64,000 bases of DNA from Poecilobothrus nobilitatus. Lineage: Eukaryota; Arthropoda; Insecta; Diptera; Dolichopodidae. Below are positions 1 to 12,420 of the stretch, piece by piece. The notes beneath the pieces are model-generated. The model was given only the letters and a program-made list of their open reading frames with translations, did no database searches and was not told the origin of the DNA. Position 1 is the first letter of the stretch. Every line of letters begins with the position of its first letter. The position numbers and the translations under genes are program-made. The stretch spans positions 210,634,093 to 210,698,092 of the forward strand of contig OX352773.1 of the NCBI GenBank assembly GCA_947095535.1, in the 5' to 3' direction.

Positions 1-1010
1 CACGTATCTTTTAGAGCTGTCTGATGATTTTTACTCATTTATTTTACGTGTATTCTCCTTAAGGTTTCCAATTCTAATTTTTTTTTTTTAAAGAAAAGAG
101 TTTGCAAGAAGACTGGGCCTCATAGATTTTTATTTTTATTTTTTTTTTTAATTTTATATATAAATTGAAGTATTCATTCATTGACTGACCTCTCATGGTA
201 ATTGTACCCAAAAATGATAATGTGATAAAGTTCAATAAAAAATGTAATAAAAATAACACCAACAAAAAATTGTTTTGTGCTTATAAAAATTGATAGGTAT
301 TGAATTAAAAAAATGCATTATATGGAATGCATAATACATAAATATGTGTGTATGTATACAGAACAACAAAAACAAAAAAAAAAAATTGGATTGAAGGATT
401 GAAGTTATCTAGAATTAAAAAGCAATGAAAAATCTATAAATAAAATTAAAATAGATCAAGAATTTTTTAAAAAATTATTCAATACAAAATTTATTTGAAA
501 ATTTAATTTTTTAAAACTTTTTTTTTTTTTTAGATTAATGGCCGATTTATTGGTTTCTTATAAATAAGAAAAAAAATTTATAAGATTTTTAAATTATAGT
601 TTTATGATGATAAGAAATATGACCATTTTTCAATTTAAGAATTATTGTAAAAAAAATTTTTAATAAATTAATAAAAAATTATGAAATCTTAAAAGAATTT
701 TATTGTGAAAAATTAGATATACATACATACATTCATACTAAGTTTTATATAAAATTTTTAATTGGTTCGATTTTTTAAGATCTGTTATATTCAACTTCAA
801 CTTAAGGTTCAATCAAAATCATCGTATCATATACATACATATATGTATGTATAATTGAAAATAACTGTGTGAAAGCTGATCATAATTAGGACTAGGCACA
901 CAAAAAAAAAATAAATAGAAAATTTTTTAATTGAATTTTTCATTTGAAATACATACAACATTTTAACTTTAAGACATTACAGACTAAGGCTGTAATAAAT
1001 ATTTAGATTT
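1..1010. other. A+T-rich non-coding DNA
   Basis: No gene is supported. The stretch holds poly-A and poly-T runs (around 140, 370 and 525), TACA repeats near 720, and a 22-bp perfect palindrome built from ATACATAC and GTATGTAT halves at 831-852. Such TACA/TATG palindromes recur across the window. Confidence 0.7.
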
Positions 1011-1193
1011 GGGCTCTATTGCACCAACCACTTATCACTAATCAAATACCTACATCATTTTTTTGATAAGTTTTTATTGCATCAAAACCATATTTGGTAA
1101 TAAATCTATAAAGTTTTGACTAGTAAAAAAACACTCACTTAAAACAAAAAATGATTATTTGATTAGTGATAAGTGGTTGGTGTAGTAAGGCCC
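1011..1193. mobile_element. 183-bp MITE with ~38-bp terminal inverted repeats
   Basis: The left end (GGGCTCTATTGCACCAACC..., 1011-1048) and the reverse complement of the right end (GGGCCTTACTACACCAACC..., 1156-1193) share about 38 bases, with mismatches only near the outer tips. The inner part (CACTTATCACTAATCAAATA) is identical. The 107-bp centre has no coding potential. No clean target duplication is visible, so the exact tips and the superfamily are uncertain. Confidence 0.8.
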
Positions 1194-2977
1194 AGCCTTT
1201 TGTCAAAAAATTGTCAGCTTTTGTCTGAAACTATTTTCAAAAACTCTTCGATTTTATTACATACGGATGTATGATCTTTTTTTTATTTTTATTAATTCAA
1301 TTGAAAAATTATAAACGCCACCTCCTGGTGTTAAAATAAAATTTTTAAAGAAGCTGTAAGAAAAAAAATTTATAAGAAGTTTTTGTTTCTAAAATTTAAA
1401 AATATGGTTAATTTGAGTTGTCTTCATATTATATTAAAATCTTAAACTATTTATTGATGTATTAATTAAATCTTGTATTTGCATATCCTGTAATTTAATA
1501 TTTAGTTATATTGATAGAACACTTGTTAATATTTAATTAATTTTAAGTAAACTATAATAAATTATGTCCGAAACGATTTGTTCTTGAAATGTAAATACTC
1601 TTTACTTATAAGATATACATACATATATACATAGGTAAGTTAAGTGGAGGAAAAGTTTTTGTCTTAATCTAAGATGAACCAATATCTATGTCACATTTAA
1701 AAATAAATTTATTTTACATACTAGTAGAAGAAAATTTTCAAAAATGGTGAAAAATTTAATAATGTTATTATAAACTTTTTCAAAATCTTATTAAGGAATG
1801 AAATCTAGTTTTTTTTTTATTTTTTTTATCCTCTTTTCAATTAAGATTTTTAATTAAGTTATACATATACATATGTACATACATGATGTAAGTAGATTAA
1901 TGAAAGCATTAATATAGTATTTTTGTTTCATAATATTTGAATTGAATTTTTCTATTGTATGTGTAATATGTGTATATAATCAGTTTTAAATCTTTTGTCT
2001 TCTATATTTTTTTCTTTTAACTTGTATAAGAAGCATAGATAATCCACTATGTCATTTATTATTCATATTTTGATTAAGCTTCAGTTTCTGGAATCATAAA
2101 TTTTACTAAACCGTTGAGATCTTTCGAATGAATTGTTCTCACATTCAACGTTAGTTTTGACTTTTTTCAAGTTAACCAAAAGTATCGTAGTGTTGGGTAA
2201 GCCAATTAACTTAAATCAGTTTCAATTAATTAATTCACTTTGCTAAACCTCAAAAAATTGCTTATAAAAAACTTTAAAATTGTATTGAACAAAAATGTCA
2301 AATCAATATAAACATGAAATGAATCAACAAAATATAGTTGACTTTCAAAATCTACTATCTACTATTTTGAAAAACGCACGATACCTTTAATTTGAATTAA
2401 GTCACCTTTAATTGAAAAACAATTGAAAATTAATTTTCTCGGCAGAGACACATTCAAGATTCGATAAAAAGTTTACATTTTAACAGTTATTAAATAAATT
2501 CAGAAAATCATAAAAGAAAATATAGACAAAAAATTACCAGGATTGTGTTCAAAATATTTATATTGATAAATTAAAAAATTTTTTTATCGTTGTGGTAAAG
2601 TCAAGATGTCTCGGGTTCAAATCTCGGTCTAAATAAAATATTAAATGAAACAAAATTGAACTATGAATATGTCCTAAAAGAACTAGTTTTGAAATTTTGT
2701 CTGGAGAAAATAAAAATTATAATAAGAATAATGTCAGCAGACTAGGATTCAAATGCTTTCTTTATCGACAGAATTATAAATTTATGGATTTGTTCAAGAA
2801 CCCATAAATTTTCATAAATTTGCGAAAATTTGTGCAAATTTATGGTAAAAACCTGTTCGCGTACTGAGAGTTTTTGTGTTTTATAAAAAAAGCACTCAAA
2901 AAAAGGAGAAATGACTAAAAAAATAGATAGCCCTCTTTTTAACATTTTTACAAATAAATTTTTAAAATTTACTGAAG
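1194..2977. other. A+T-rich non-coding DNA
   Basis: No gene is supported. It contains T runs (1808-1830), TACATA repeats (1617-1632, 1862-1885) and a small GC-richer motif at 1316-1332 (CGCCACCTCCTGGTGTT) whose reverse strand resembles the CTCF-like CACCAGGNGG pattern. Confidence 0.6.
2586..2633 (+). other. tRNA-like relic with a box B
   Basis: The motif GGGTTCAAATCTCGG at about 2613-2627 is a good match to the internal promoter box B of tRNA genes. TGGTAAAG about 20 bases upstream resembles the end of a box A. The spacing is too short for a folded tRNA and no acceptor stem is visible. It may be the remnant of a tRNA-derived SINE; it is not a functional tRNA. Confidence 0.35.
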
Positions 2978-3448
2978 TTAGGGCACGATCACATGGGATG
3001 CATGCCTCTGGATGCAAGATTTTGATTGGTTGAAAATATATATATCACATTCATAACATACTCTCCCTTTCGCACATTTAAGAAGCAAAAGGCTTTGCAT
3101 CCGCTATAAGATGCAAACAATATGCATATTATTGAAGTGTCAAAACGTGAATTTATATATTTATTTTTAAAATTGTTTTTTTTTTTTGTGTTCAAAATTT
3201 AAAAAAAATGGATAAAATAAAACGAAGAAAATAATAATGAAAATTTAAAATAATCGCTTTGTAATAATGTCAAAACAATAAAAAAAAATTCACCAGTCAA
3301 AATAAAAATTTGTCGCTTACGTGGTGTAGCCTATGAACGAGCAGATGCATATTGAATGCAAAATATTCGTTAATATTTCTGAAGAGTACGCGAATTTCAC
3401 AGAAATATGTTTTGCATCGAGGCATGCATCTCATGTGAACGTACCTTT
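2978..3448. mobile_element. ~470-bp MITE-like element with ~40-bp terminal inverted repeats
   Basis: The left end at 2981 (GGGCACGATCACATGGGATG then CATGCCTCTGGATGCAA) is repeated in inverted orientation at 3405-3447 (reverse complement AGGTACGTTCACATGAGATG then CATGCCTCGATGCAA). The centre contains further GATGCA motifs (3100-3120, 3343-3356), which suggests decayed internal repeats. Short open frames on the minus strand inside it are not conserved and are not genes. No target duplication is certain. Confidence 0.7.
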
Positions 3449-5356
3449 AATTTTTGTTATTGTTGCTTTTTTTACTGTCATTTGTCAAAAAAATAAACAA
3501 AGGTAACTAAACAAAAGAAATTAAACGTAGAACGACAGTATCATTTAATAATATTAAATTTTCGTCCTCCGAAATACCTAGATTTAAAACTTTTTTTTTA
3601 CAGTTTTGAATTAAACATTTTTTTCTAATTTCTTTTGTTTAATCCGCTTTTGAAGTAGGTAAAAACAACACAATGACAATTTATAACATTTATAAAAATT
3701 TAATGGTGCAAACCTATCTGTTCGTCTACTTTTACCTAAAAATTTGTAAATTAGAGATTTTCTGTAAAGTTTAGAATTATTTCAATTATTTCTGAGAGAA
3801 TTGAATTGTGCTCTCATTTGCAAAATTTTCTGGTAAAAAAGTACTCGAACAAACATATTTACGTCTTATGCTTTTGTTTTCCATTAAGTTTTGGCTCTTA
3901 TAAGAAGCGAGTGCATTTTTCCAAAATATCCCAACAATGTCGTATTTATGGATCGCGTCTTCATCAATCTACTTAAAGTTATTCTTTGAAAGAAATTTTT
4001 CTTTATAGAATTTACTTGATCATATCACAATGAATTTAATTTAGTCTATTGGCAAACAGACAGATTATTTCAATGTATGTATATTATACATAAACAAAAC
4101 CTATCAAATAAATTTCCAATAAAAAAATCACTGTCAATATAATTTAACTATTAAACTTTTAAATTTAAAAATAAAATAAATTATTTGCTACTAAAAAATA
4201 ATGCTAATTTTATTTTATAATTAAAATAAAACAAAAAAAAACAAAAACAATATCATCAATTAACATAATACAAAAATTATAGTTTTGAAATCTAATCAAG
4301 CTTATCTTTAGATACATTTCATTTTATTCAAATGATCTTAAAATAGATTTTTATATGGTGACAAAAAACCTTTTTGTTTTGTTTTTTTTTTTATGTATAT
4401 TTTTATTAGAGGCAAATAAACTCTATTACATCGTTTTGTTATCTTAAAATTATTCAAATTTTCAATGTCAAATCAATATTTCCACTTTAAATAAATTGTG
4501 AATAATTTGTTTTTATTAGCCATTTTTTTTTTCTTTATAAATAATTTACATGACGTGTCAGTCCAGATTTTTCTTTTTAAAGTTTAGCGCGATTTTAAAA
4601 ACAAAAAAAAAAAAACAAAATTCATTTTTTTTATCTATAGGTAAGCCCTGTAAGCATTTACCTGTAATACGGGTTAACATTATTAAAAGAAAAAAAAATA
4701 ACAAATGAATTTTGGGACCGGTATTATGTACTTTTTCTAGTATTAAAATATCTACACTTCGGAGATTTCGGTAAATATGTGTGGAAAAAAATAAAATCTT
4801 TTGAATTTAGAATTCAATTTTTTTTTTTTAAACTAAAAAAATAATAAAAAGAAAAAGAAAAGAGTTAAAAAGGAAAACAAAACAAAAAGAACTCAACCCA
4901 CACTAAATTCAATAAATTTAAATATGTATGTATATACGTTTATTCTTATTGATCTTTTAAAGGAAAATAATTTGAAATATAAAAAAAATTAATGGCAGTA
5001 TAACACCTTAAACTAAATTGTTTGTTTTGTTTTTTTTTTTGGTTTTAGATTCAAATTTCTGATAGGAAATTTTCTGAAATTTTAATTTTTTATAAAAATT
5101 AAATACATAAATATGTTTTTATATGTGTATATAAGTATAAAAATGAGCACGAAATAAACATTATTTAAAAATTGGAAAAGTAAATATTTTTTATATTAAT
5201 AATAAAATGTTAGAGAAAGTTTAAATTGTTACTTTAAATTACAATATTTCGTATTTTCGACTTTCGTCTGGTGATCGATTAATAAAATTGTAAAAAAATT
5301 ATAGATTTTCTAATTTAAATATCAAACTAAACTGTCATAGATACATAGATACATAA

Positions 5357-5410
5357 TAACTGCCAAGTGCCAATAGTAATATAGATACATATGTAACTGC
5401 CAAGTACCAA
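5357..5410. repeat. Two-copy direct repeat, period 37 bp
   Basis: TAACTGCCAAGTGCCAA at 5357-5373 recurs as TAACTGCCAAGTACCAA at 5394-5410, with ATAGATACAT repeats between. This is a simple local duplication. Confidence 0.7.
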
Positions 5411-8124
5411 CGGACAATGCAATTCTTGAACTTAAATAAAACCATACCAAATAAGAAATTGATTTATGGCATATTTATTTGACATAGAGGATTGTAAGTC
5501 AGTTTTACCGCCAACAAATACCAAAAATACAGTTTTACTGAGTACAAAGTTTGAATAGAAATAAGTGAAGGTAGATACAATATGTAATAACAATATTCAA
5601 ATGAACAACACTTATAATACATAGACATAGAGTGTTTTTCATTTCTTATTCTCAGACGGGGTGTTAGAGTTATTTTATGACAGATAAAGTCGTTTCCATT
5701 AAATGACGGGAAATTCCGTGACGGCGCAATTAGTTTTTCGAAGTGCATTTTTTGATTTAGCACAGTTAGCATCTAATCGTTCCGAAATGAAAGATTGAAG
5801 TTAACTCTGCGTGCGAATGTGTGGTAGTTAATCCTATAAATGTATAAACTTTTTGTATCAGAGTAAGATACAAAACGCAGTCCTGTATTTTGTTTTAAGT
5901 TTCGTTTTCACTTTAAAAAATTTTTTAAAAATCGGTTAAAATAAATTTCTAAAATAAATATTTTAAGCATATTTTAAAAAAATACTCTATTGGGTTGAAT
6001 AATGATTTTTGTTGACATTATTGCACCGGTTTTGTGAATATTTATAAATAAACTATTAAAAAAACGATTGGTAAAATATGAGTTGTTATGTGAAGAAATT
6101 AATCTTTGTCATAGACTTTATTATGTGTCACAAAAAAACTAGATATTATACGCTTATATTATAAAAATGACATTATGTAATATAAAAATGTTTATTATAC
6201 TTAAAAGAAATATTATTTATTTTAAAATAACAATATTTAATTTTTTGTAAAACTTTAAGTTAACTGAAATACTTACTAATCAATTAATGTCAAATGAAAA
6301 AGTCCAGTTTTAATAAAATTTTGATTTAAATATTATTTCTTTCGTTGTAAATTGTGTATAGAATTTCTTTCTTTAGAAGTTAAAAGAATATTCTTCTTAA
6401 CGGAAAATTTGATTTTTAACGGGAATTTTAAAATGTCTAATTTTAATAGGTGTATTTTTATTTTTAAGTTAAGTTTTTCTTTTAATTTTAATATCAGTTT
6501 CATATTACAACAATTATTTTAATTTATTTCAGCAAAAATTATTTTTTTTTGTTTTAATATAGAAATCAAAGTAATAATAAAACATTTTATTTTTTTTTTT
6601 TTAATTATTTTTAACCATATTAAAAATTAAATTTAAATAAACATAAGAAATAAAAACATAAGAAACATTCGATTTACCGTTATAAGTTTGTACTTATTTA
6701 TGATAATGATGTCAAACATAATTATATATTAAATAATTACATAAATTAATTTTTTTTTTTTTAATATTTAATTAACCGGTACTGTGTCTTTACTATAATT
6801 AAAATATAAAAGTTATTCTATAATTTTCATAATTTTAAACTTTCTTGTTGAATTGAATTCATAATATTTTTATTGCAATAAAAACTTTCTTTTAGATATG
6901 ACCTGAATTTTAATTTAATTTAAAATTTTTCTTTATCAGACATTCTAAATTTTTAAATTATATCATTCTTTTGATAAATTTTTTAAAAATAATTTTTTTT
7001 TTTTTTTTTATATATACATATAATAAAAAAAAATACGAAATTATTTCATTATATTTAATAGAAACGTGCTTATATTAGACGAGTACAATTTGTTTTCTTT
7101 ATAATATTAAATATCTCTATATATGTACATGTATATGTACTGACATAATGATAACATTCTTTTCATATCACTTTGGTTTATTTGTATAGGTGCGTTTACA
7201 TAACGATTTAATCATTTACTAAAGTACTAAACCCGCAATGGATAAAAATATTTTTACTTATTATATTTTGCAAAAAAAAAAAAAAAAAAAGCAAAATTAT
7301 TTTGACCATAATATTCTGAACTTTTTTATTATATAAAATAAATATTTTTAAAAGTACAGATAACCGCTGAAAAATATTTCCAGTATTGAAATTTTAAATC
7401 GCGCTTCTTTTTTCTATATTTTTTTTTTTTTGTTTTATTAAGTAAATAGAGGTGAGGTGCGTTTTTTTTTCAATAATTATTTAGCAGATTTTTTTTTTTT
7501 ACCTTCATACTTCTTAAGTATTTATTTTTGTTTTTTTTTTTTTGTTTTTTATTCAGACCAGGAAATTAAATATTTAATTTCTGAAAAGATGAATAAATGA
7601 AAAGAAAAAAAAAAAGTATGTACATACAATATTTATTTAATCAAGATAAAATTTTTTAATTATTTTATAAAAATTGTTGTACTGTTTTGACAGCAGTTAT
7701 ATAAATATTAAACAAAACGATGCATAACGTAAACGTATTCTGTTTCGGTTAAAATATTGATGATCGAATTTTATGTAGTAATCTGACAATCACACCGCCT
7801 TGTCTAGTAAAACAATTTTTTTTTTTTTTTTTTTTTAAATCTTGTTGAATTAATCAAAAATTTCTTCCTACGTAAAAATATAGAAAAAAAAGAAAAAACA
7901 AATAAAAAAAAAAAGTAAAAAATTAACAAATTCTACAAAATATTATAACGTTATACTCGTATACACGGTGGTATAAATATTATATTTTTTGAGCTGCTTT
8001 AGTACTTTTGTGTTTGTTTTTTAACTGTCATATATATTTTTGTTTTACATATGTATATTTTTTCTTTTTGCTATTATAGTTAAGGTTGGTTTGGCGTGTG
8101 TTAGTTGTATTATTGTATTGTAAG

Positions 8125-8197
8125 CGCCATTCAAAGTAGGCGATCAATAATAAAAAAATCGACAAGATTACCTGGCATCATGCAGGGTTGAATGGCG
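8125..8197. repeat. Perfect 10-bp inverted repeat in a GC-richer island
   Basis: CGCCATTCAA at 8125-8134 pairs with TTGAATGGCG at 8188-8197 across a 53-base loop. The surrounding 130 bases are clearly richer in G and C than the neighbourhood. The loop does not continue the pairing as a microRNA precursor would. It could be a small structured RNA, a regulatory element or a transposon relic. Confidence 0.5.
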
Positions 8198-11100
8198 TCA
8201 TCAACCGCAATTTTTAAGTAGTGCATAGAAAAAAGTTTCTTAAAATTAAAAAACAAAAAAAAAAAAAAGAGTGGAAAATAAAAATAAATTAATAAGATTT
8301 ATTTTTTTTTAATTCTTTTATTATAAATATTTAGTAATTTTCTTGCAAATGTTGAACATAAGATCTTTTAATTTTTTTCTTTTTTCTTGGGTGGTGATAG
8401 TTTTCTAAGTAGTACATTCACTGTTAATTGTTTGGAAGTGATGAAGTGATCAATATGTTTGGCTTAAAAATTTTTATTATGATAAATTTGATATTTTTCA
8501 AACTTTCATAAAGATTTTTTAAATATATTTTTAATAAACAATGAAAAATTGATGATTCTTTTTTTTTCTGTAAATATAATAGACAATAGCCGTTCCGCAA
8601 ATTTTTAAAGATATATATTATCTAGTTAACTATAAATCAGGTTATGTTTAAGATAGTAGTGTATTTTTTTGCAAAACAAAAAGAATACCGATGAATAACT
8701 TGTATTATGTATTGCAAAATAAGCATTGTAAGTAGAATTCTAGTTTTATTAAGATTTTTCTTTTTTGAATCTGCATATTAAATATTTTGTTACATCGGTG
8801 ATGCATTTGTTTAGAAAAAACCTAGAAATTAAATATTTAATAACTGGTTTTTAATCTATTATTATTTATATGTAGATACATTTTCTAGTATTTTTTTTTT
8901 TTTTATTTTATAATAAATTCAAAAAGGAAGTTTAAAAATATTTTCAGTAGATTAGTGTATATATACATATATACTTATGTATATATAACATAAAAACCCT
9001 AAGGGATATTCTACATTACATTTAATGGTTAAGAAAAAAAAATTTTTTTTTTTAATATTTTATGAGTTTAATACATTTTAACTAAAGTTCTTTGAGGGAA
9101 CTGTCAAATGTAATTTATTTATTATGAATTATTTACAGAAAAAATTAGTATGTATTAGTTTAGAAAAAATATAAAAAATATTTAAAAGTGTTGCCGTTTT
9201 TGTCACTTTTTACTAATATAACTTATTTACAATTTTTCGATTTCCAAACAATGGTTTTTATGACTCAGTGTCCGATTTAATCTGTGATAAAAAAATTTCT
9301 TAAATATCTTTGCAAGAAAAATCTCTACTCTCAAAAATAACACTTTATGAAGCCGTATATATACGATGATAATAGTATTATACGTTTTATATATATGTAC
9401 TTACATCGAGTTATTTAAAAAAGACATAATTTTGTATAAAATGTAAAAAACTATATTAACAAATTTTTAATTTAACGTCTACTAGAACATTGAGTGTGAC
9501 CGTTATGTTTCATAATGTAAAAAATTAACTTAGAAGAAAAATGAACTTAAAAAGAAGAATATTAGACTGGTAAAATGAATATGTAACAATATAAATTTAA
9601 AATTGTTTTTAAATTTAAATAGAAGAATAATTTTTCTATTAAACAAACGTGATCAGGAATTTTAATATAATTAAGGTTCTATACAAGTTTGGTATATAAC
9701 AGAACAAATTTCTTTTTATAATTAATGATTCTCTGTCTAAAAATATTCATTTACTACGCATTTCTCTTGGAAAAAATAACTAACAATATATTTCTCCATC
9801 TTTTCATACTTACCATATATAGATTTTATCTACATATATCTATGTAGTTTGTATATATGTACATATATAGAGATTTTCGTAGTCCTTTTAGAATTTGGAT
9901 GTCAATGGAAAACGGAAATACCGAACCAGACCGTAACTAATTAATTATCATTGACACAAAGAAAAAATAAAGAAAATGAAAAATAATATAATTTTTTTAT
10001 TTTTGCGTAATAACAATAAAACAACATGATCCGGAAACTAGGTGGTGGTTGTCAAATAAAATTTTGCAAAAACAAAAGAAAAAAGTAAAAAAAAAAAAAA
10101 AAAATATAAGTTATCCTTCAATGTTTAACATCAAAAAATTTTCGCTGAAACGGAACGGGATTTATTTGAAGGAAAACAACTAATTTCCGAAAAAAATTAT
10201 AATCTATAATTCTATACTATCTATGGCCCCCTCCATTATCTTTTATTTTTTCCTTCTCTTTATTATTATAGTGTACATTTTCCGATAGTTTTTAATATTT
10301 TCAAAAAGGAATAATAGGGTAAACAAAATTGTATAGATGGAGTAAATAGAGTATAAATATTATATGCTAAGATGAATTGTTATACATATATATTTTTTTC
10401 TATGTTACTTTAGATACATACCTATATACGACTATATAAAGTTATTTAAATTTAGTGTGTGTGAAATTTCTGGAACATATCTAGTAAAGGAAAGTTTTCA
10501 ATACAATTTTTTTCTTTTTTTTTTTTTGTGTTTAATTATTTTAATAATTTGTTTTTATTTTAGTAATGAACAGTTGCAAATTAATAATGTTAAATTTTTT
10601 CGAAATAATTTAGAAAACGGAAATTATAATTAATCCTTAAAAAGTTTGAAACGGAATTTATGTTTTGTTTTATTTAATTTATTTTCTTTAAAATGGTAGT
10701 ATCCTTTAAAATAAATGAATAATTTTCAAAATAAAATTAGATTAGACATTTATTAATTATTTTTAGTTAACTATATAGAAATAAAATGAATCAATTTGAA
10801 AAGATGATGTTAAGAGAACAGTTTACAACTAAATAAAACAAAGAGGACCATAAATCCAATTGGACCATATAATTTAAAAAATTTCGTTCTTGACTATGCT
10901 GTTACTCTTTTTTTTTTTTTGCGGTAAACACATTTCCACATGACAACGACGAGCAGCTAAGTTGAATCTCTTTTTTGAACTTAAAAACCGTTTTGTCGTT
11001 TTGTCGCGATTGCTAATTAAAATTATTTTTATAATCTTTTTGTGTAAAAACTAATACAATTTCTTCTTTAAAATAAAAATAAACTTGAAATTTAATTTAC

Positions 11101-11756
11101 ATGTCAATTAATTCTGTATTACAATATTACAATACATCACTCTGCAACTGTCGAATATTTATATTTATTTTTTCATGAGCTTTTTATGCGTTTTCGGCGG
11201 GTCGCTGCTAAATGTTAACTTTCAGTTTAATACCTGTATGTATGTATATTTTTATAGTTTTACAGCGGAAAATCGCTCCCCGTTCAAATTGGTTTGTTTA
11301 CGGCATTAAGGTGAAAAAATAGAATAACACATTTTAGAACTAAAGATTTGATTCACACTAAATTGTAAATTTATTTGAAATTATCTGTTACATAAGTTAA
11401 ATCTCTTTTTTATCTATATCCTTCCCGTTCATTGATTGAAAATAAAACTTGAAATTTTTTACTTACATCTGCTTAAATGAACTCAGAATATCAAAATTTA
11501 AAAACATAAATATAAAGAAATACTTTTAAATTCAGATTGATATACTTATATATTTTGTTAAGCAACGAATCAAGACTCGGGTTGAAGTTCAAAAGATTAT
11601 GAATATTCATAGGAAAAATTCAGTCAATAGTCAAAATTATTGAATATTAATTAAAAATAATAGGAAAATTAACTGATACTTTTATTTCGCCACAAAAATC
11701 TTAAAACCACAATATTAATTTAGATATTCAAATCATTATATAATTATAATGGTTCT

Positions 11757-12420
11757 CTGAAATACGGCCAAATGAAATAAAGCCTAAATGTACGTTTTTG
11801 GTTTCATTTCAATTGTACATTTGAAATAAAGCTAAAATAATAAAATTTTATATTTAAAACCAAATAAAGCCAAAATTAAAATGAAATAAAGTCAAAAACA
11901 TATTTAAAGAGGTACTTCTTATACTTCGATAAAGTTTTAATTCTCATTTTTTTAAGTATAAAGTTGTAACCAACTATAAAATCACTCATATTCAGAATCT
12001 CGCTTATACACATATAGAAATATTCTGGAAAAAACGTATAACTCTGATTTTATAATCAACTCTAAATCATTTCTAATTTCAGAATTTTTTTTTTTGGGCA
12101 AATGTTCTTAAAAAATTTTTTTTCGTTGGATTTAAAAGCAGGGTTGAAACCTTGAAACGCTTTTTCCAGAATACTTATATATGTGTATATATGCGAGATT
12201 CTAAATAGCTGGAATTTTATAGTTGGTTATAAAATCAAGGTTGCCCGCTTTTCTGGAATAAAGCCAATTGATTTTATTGAGAACTAAAGGTCAAGAATTT
12301 TTCAAATTGAAATAAAACCAAAATGAAAAACTTAGTTTTTTTTTTTGGCTTTATTTCAAATATGACGATGAAATAAAGTCAACTTGTAAGTCATTTGGCT
12401 TTATTTCCATTACGGTTTAT
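11757..12420. repeat. Cluster of nine GAAATAAAGCC-like motifs in both orientations
   Basis: Close variants of GAAATAAAGCC start at 11774, 11823, 11861, 11883, 12255, 12309 and 12370 on the plus strand and at 12347 and 12397 on the minus strand. The outermost copies face each other (CAAATGAAATAAAGCC at left, reverse complement of GGCTTTATTTCC at right). The palindromic element at 11963-12234 interrupts the cluster. It may be a decayed transposon with subterminal repeats or a cluster of protein-binding sites. Confidence 0.6.
11963..12234. mobile_element. Palindromic (foldback/MITE-like) element with ~75-bp arms
   Basis: The left arm (11963-12036) contains CCAACTATAAAAT, AGAATCTCGC, ATATAGAAATATTCTGG and AAAAACG. 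The right arm (12158-12234) carries the same blocks in inverse order and orientation: CGCTTTTTCCAGAATA, GCGAGATTCT and ATTTTATAGTTGG. The arms enclose about 120 bases of non-coding DNA. The structure suggests a short inverted-repeat transposon lying inside the GAAATAAAGCC cluster. Confidence 0.75.

Larger units (their letters stand above)
3449..11756. other. Long A+T-rich non-coding stretch
   Basis: No coding region is supported in these 8.3 kb. Homopolymer runs are frequent (6588-6601, 6986-7009, 7273-7290, 7815-7836, 10088-10104). TACA/TATG arrays occur near 4924, 7120, 8955 and 9835. A short direct repeat lies at 5357-5410. Small islands of higher G+C, which could be conserved regulatory DNA, lie at 5640-5840, 8080-8215, 10920-11010 and 11185-11305; I cannot assign any of them. 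Confidence 0.55.

Noticed and set aside
2742..3195. Two minus-strand open frames
   Set aside because: They cross the left end of the MITE-like element at 2978 and have no conserved content.
5464..5772. 102-codon open frame on the minus strand in a GC-richer patch
   Set aside because: No recognisable motif, and composition is biased to Tyr, Ile and Leu as in translated A+T-rich DNA. No splice signals or neighbours support it, though it is the least implausible of the unassigned frames.
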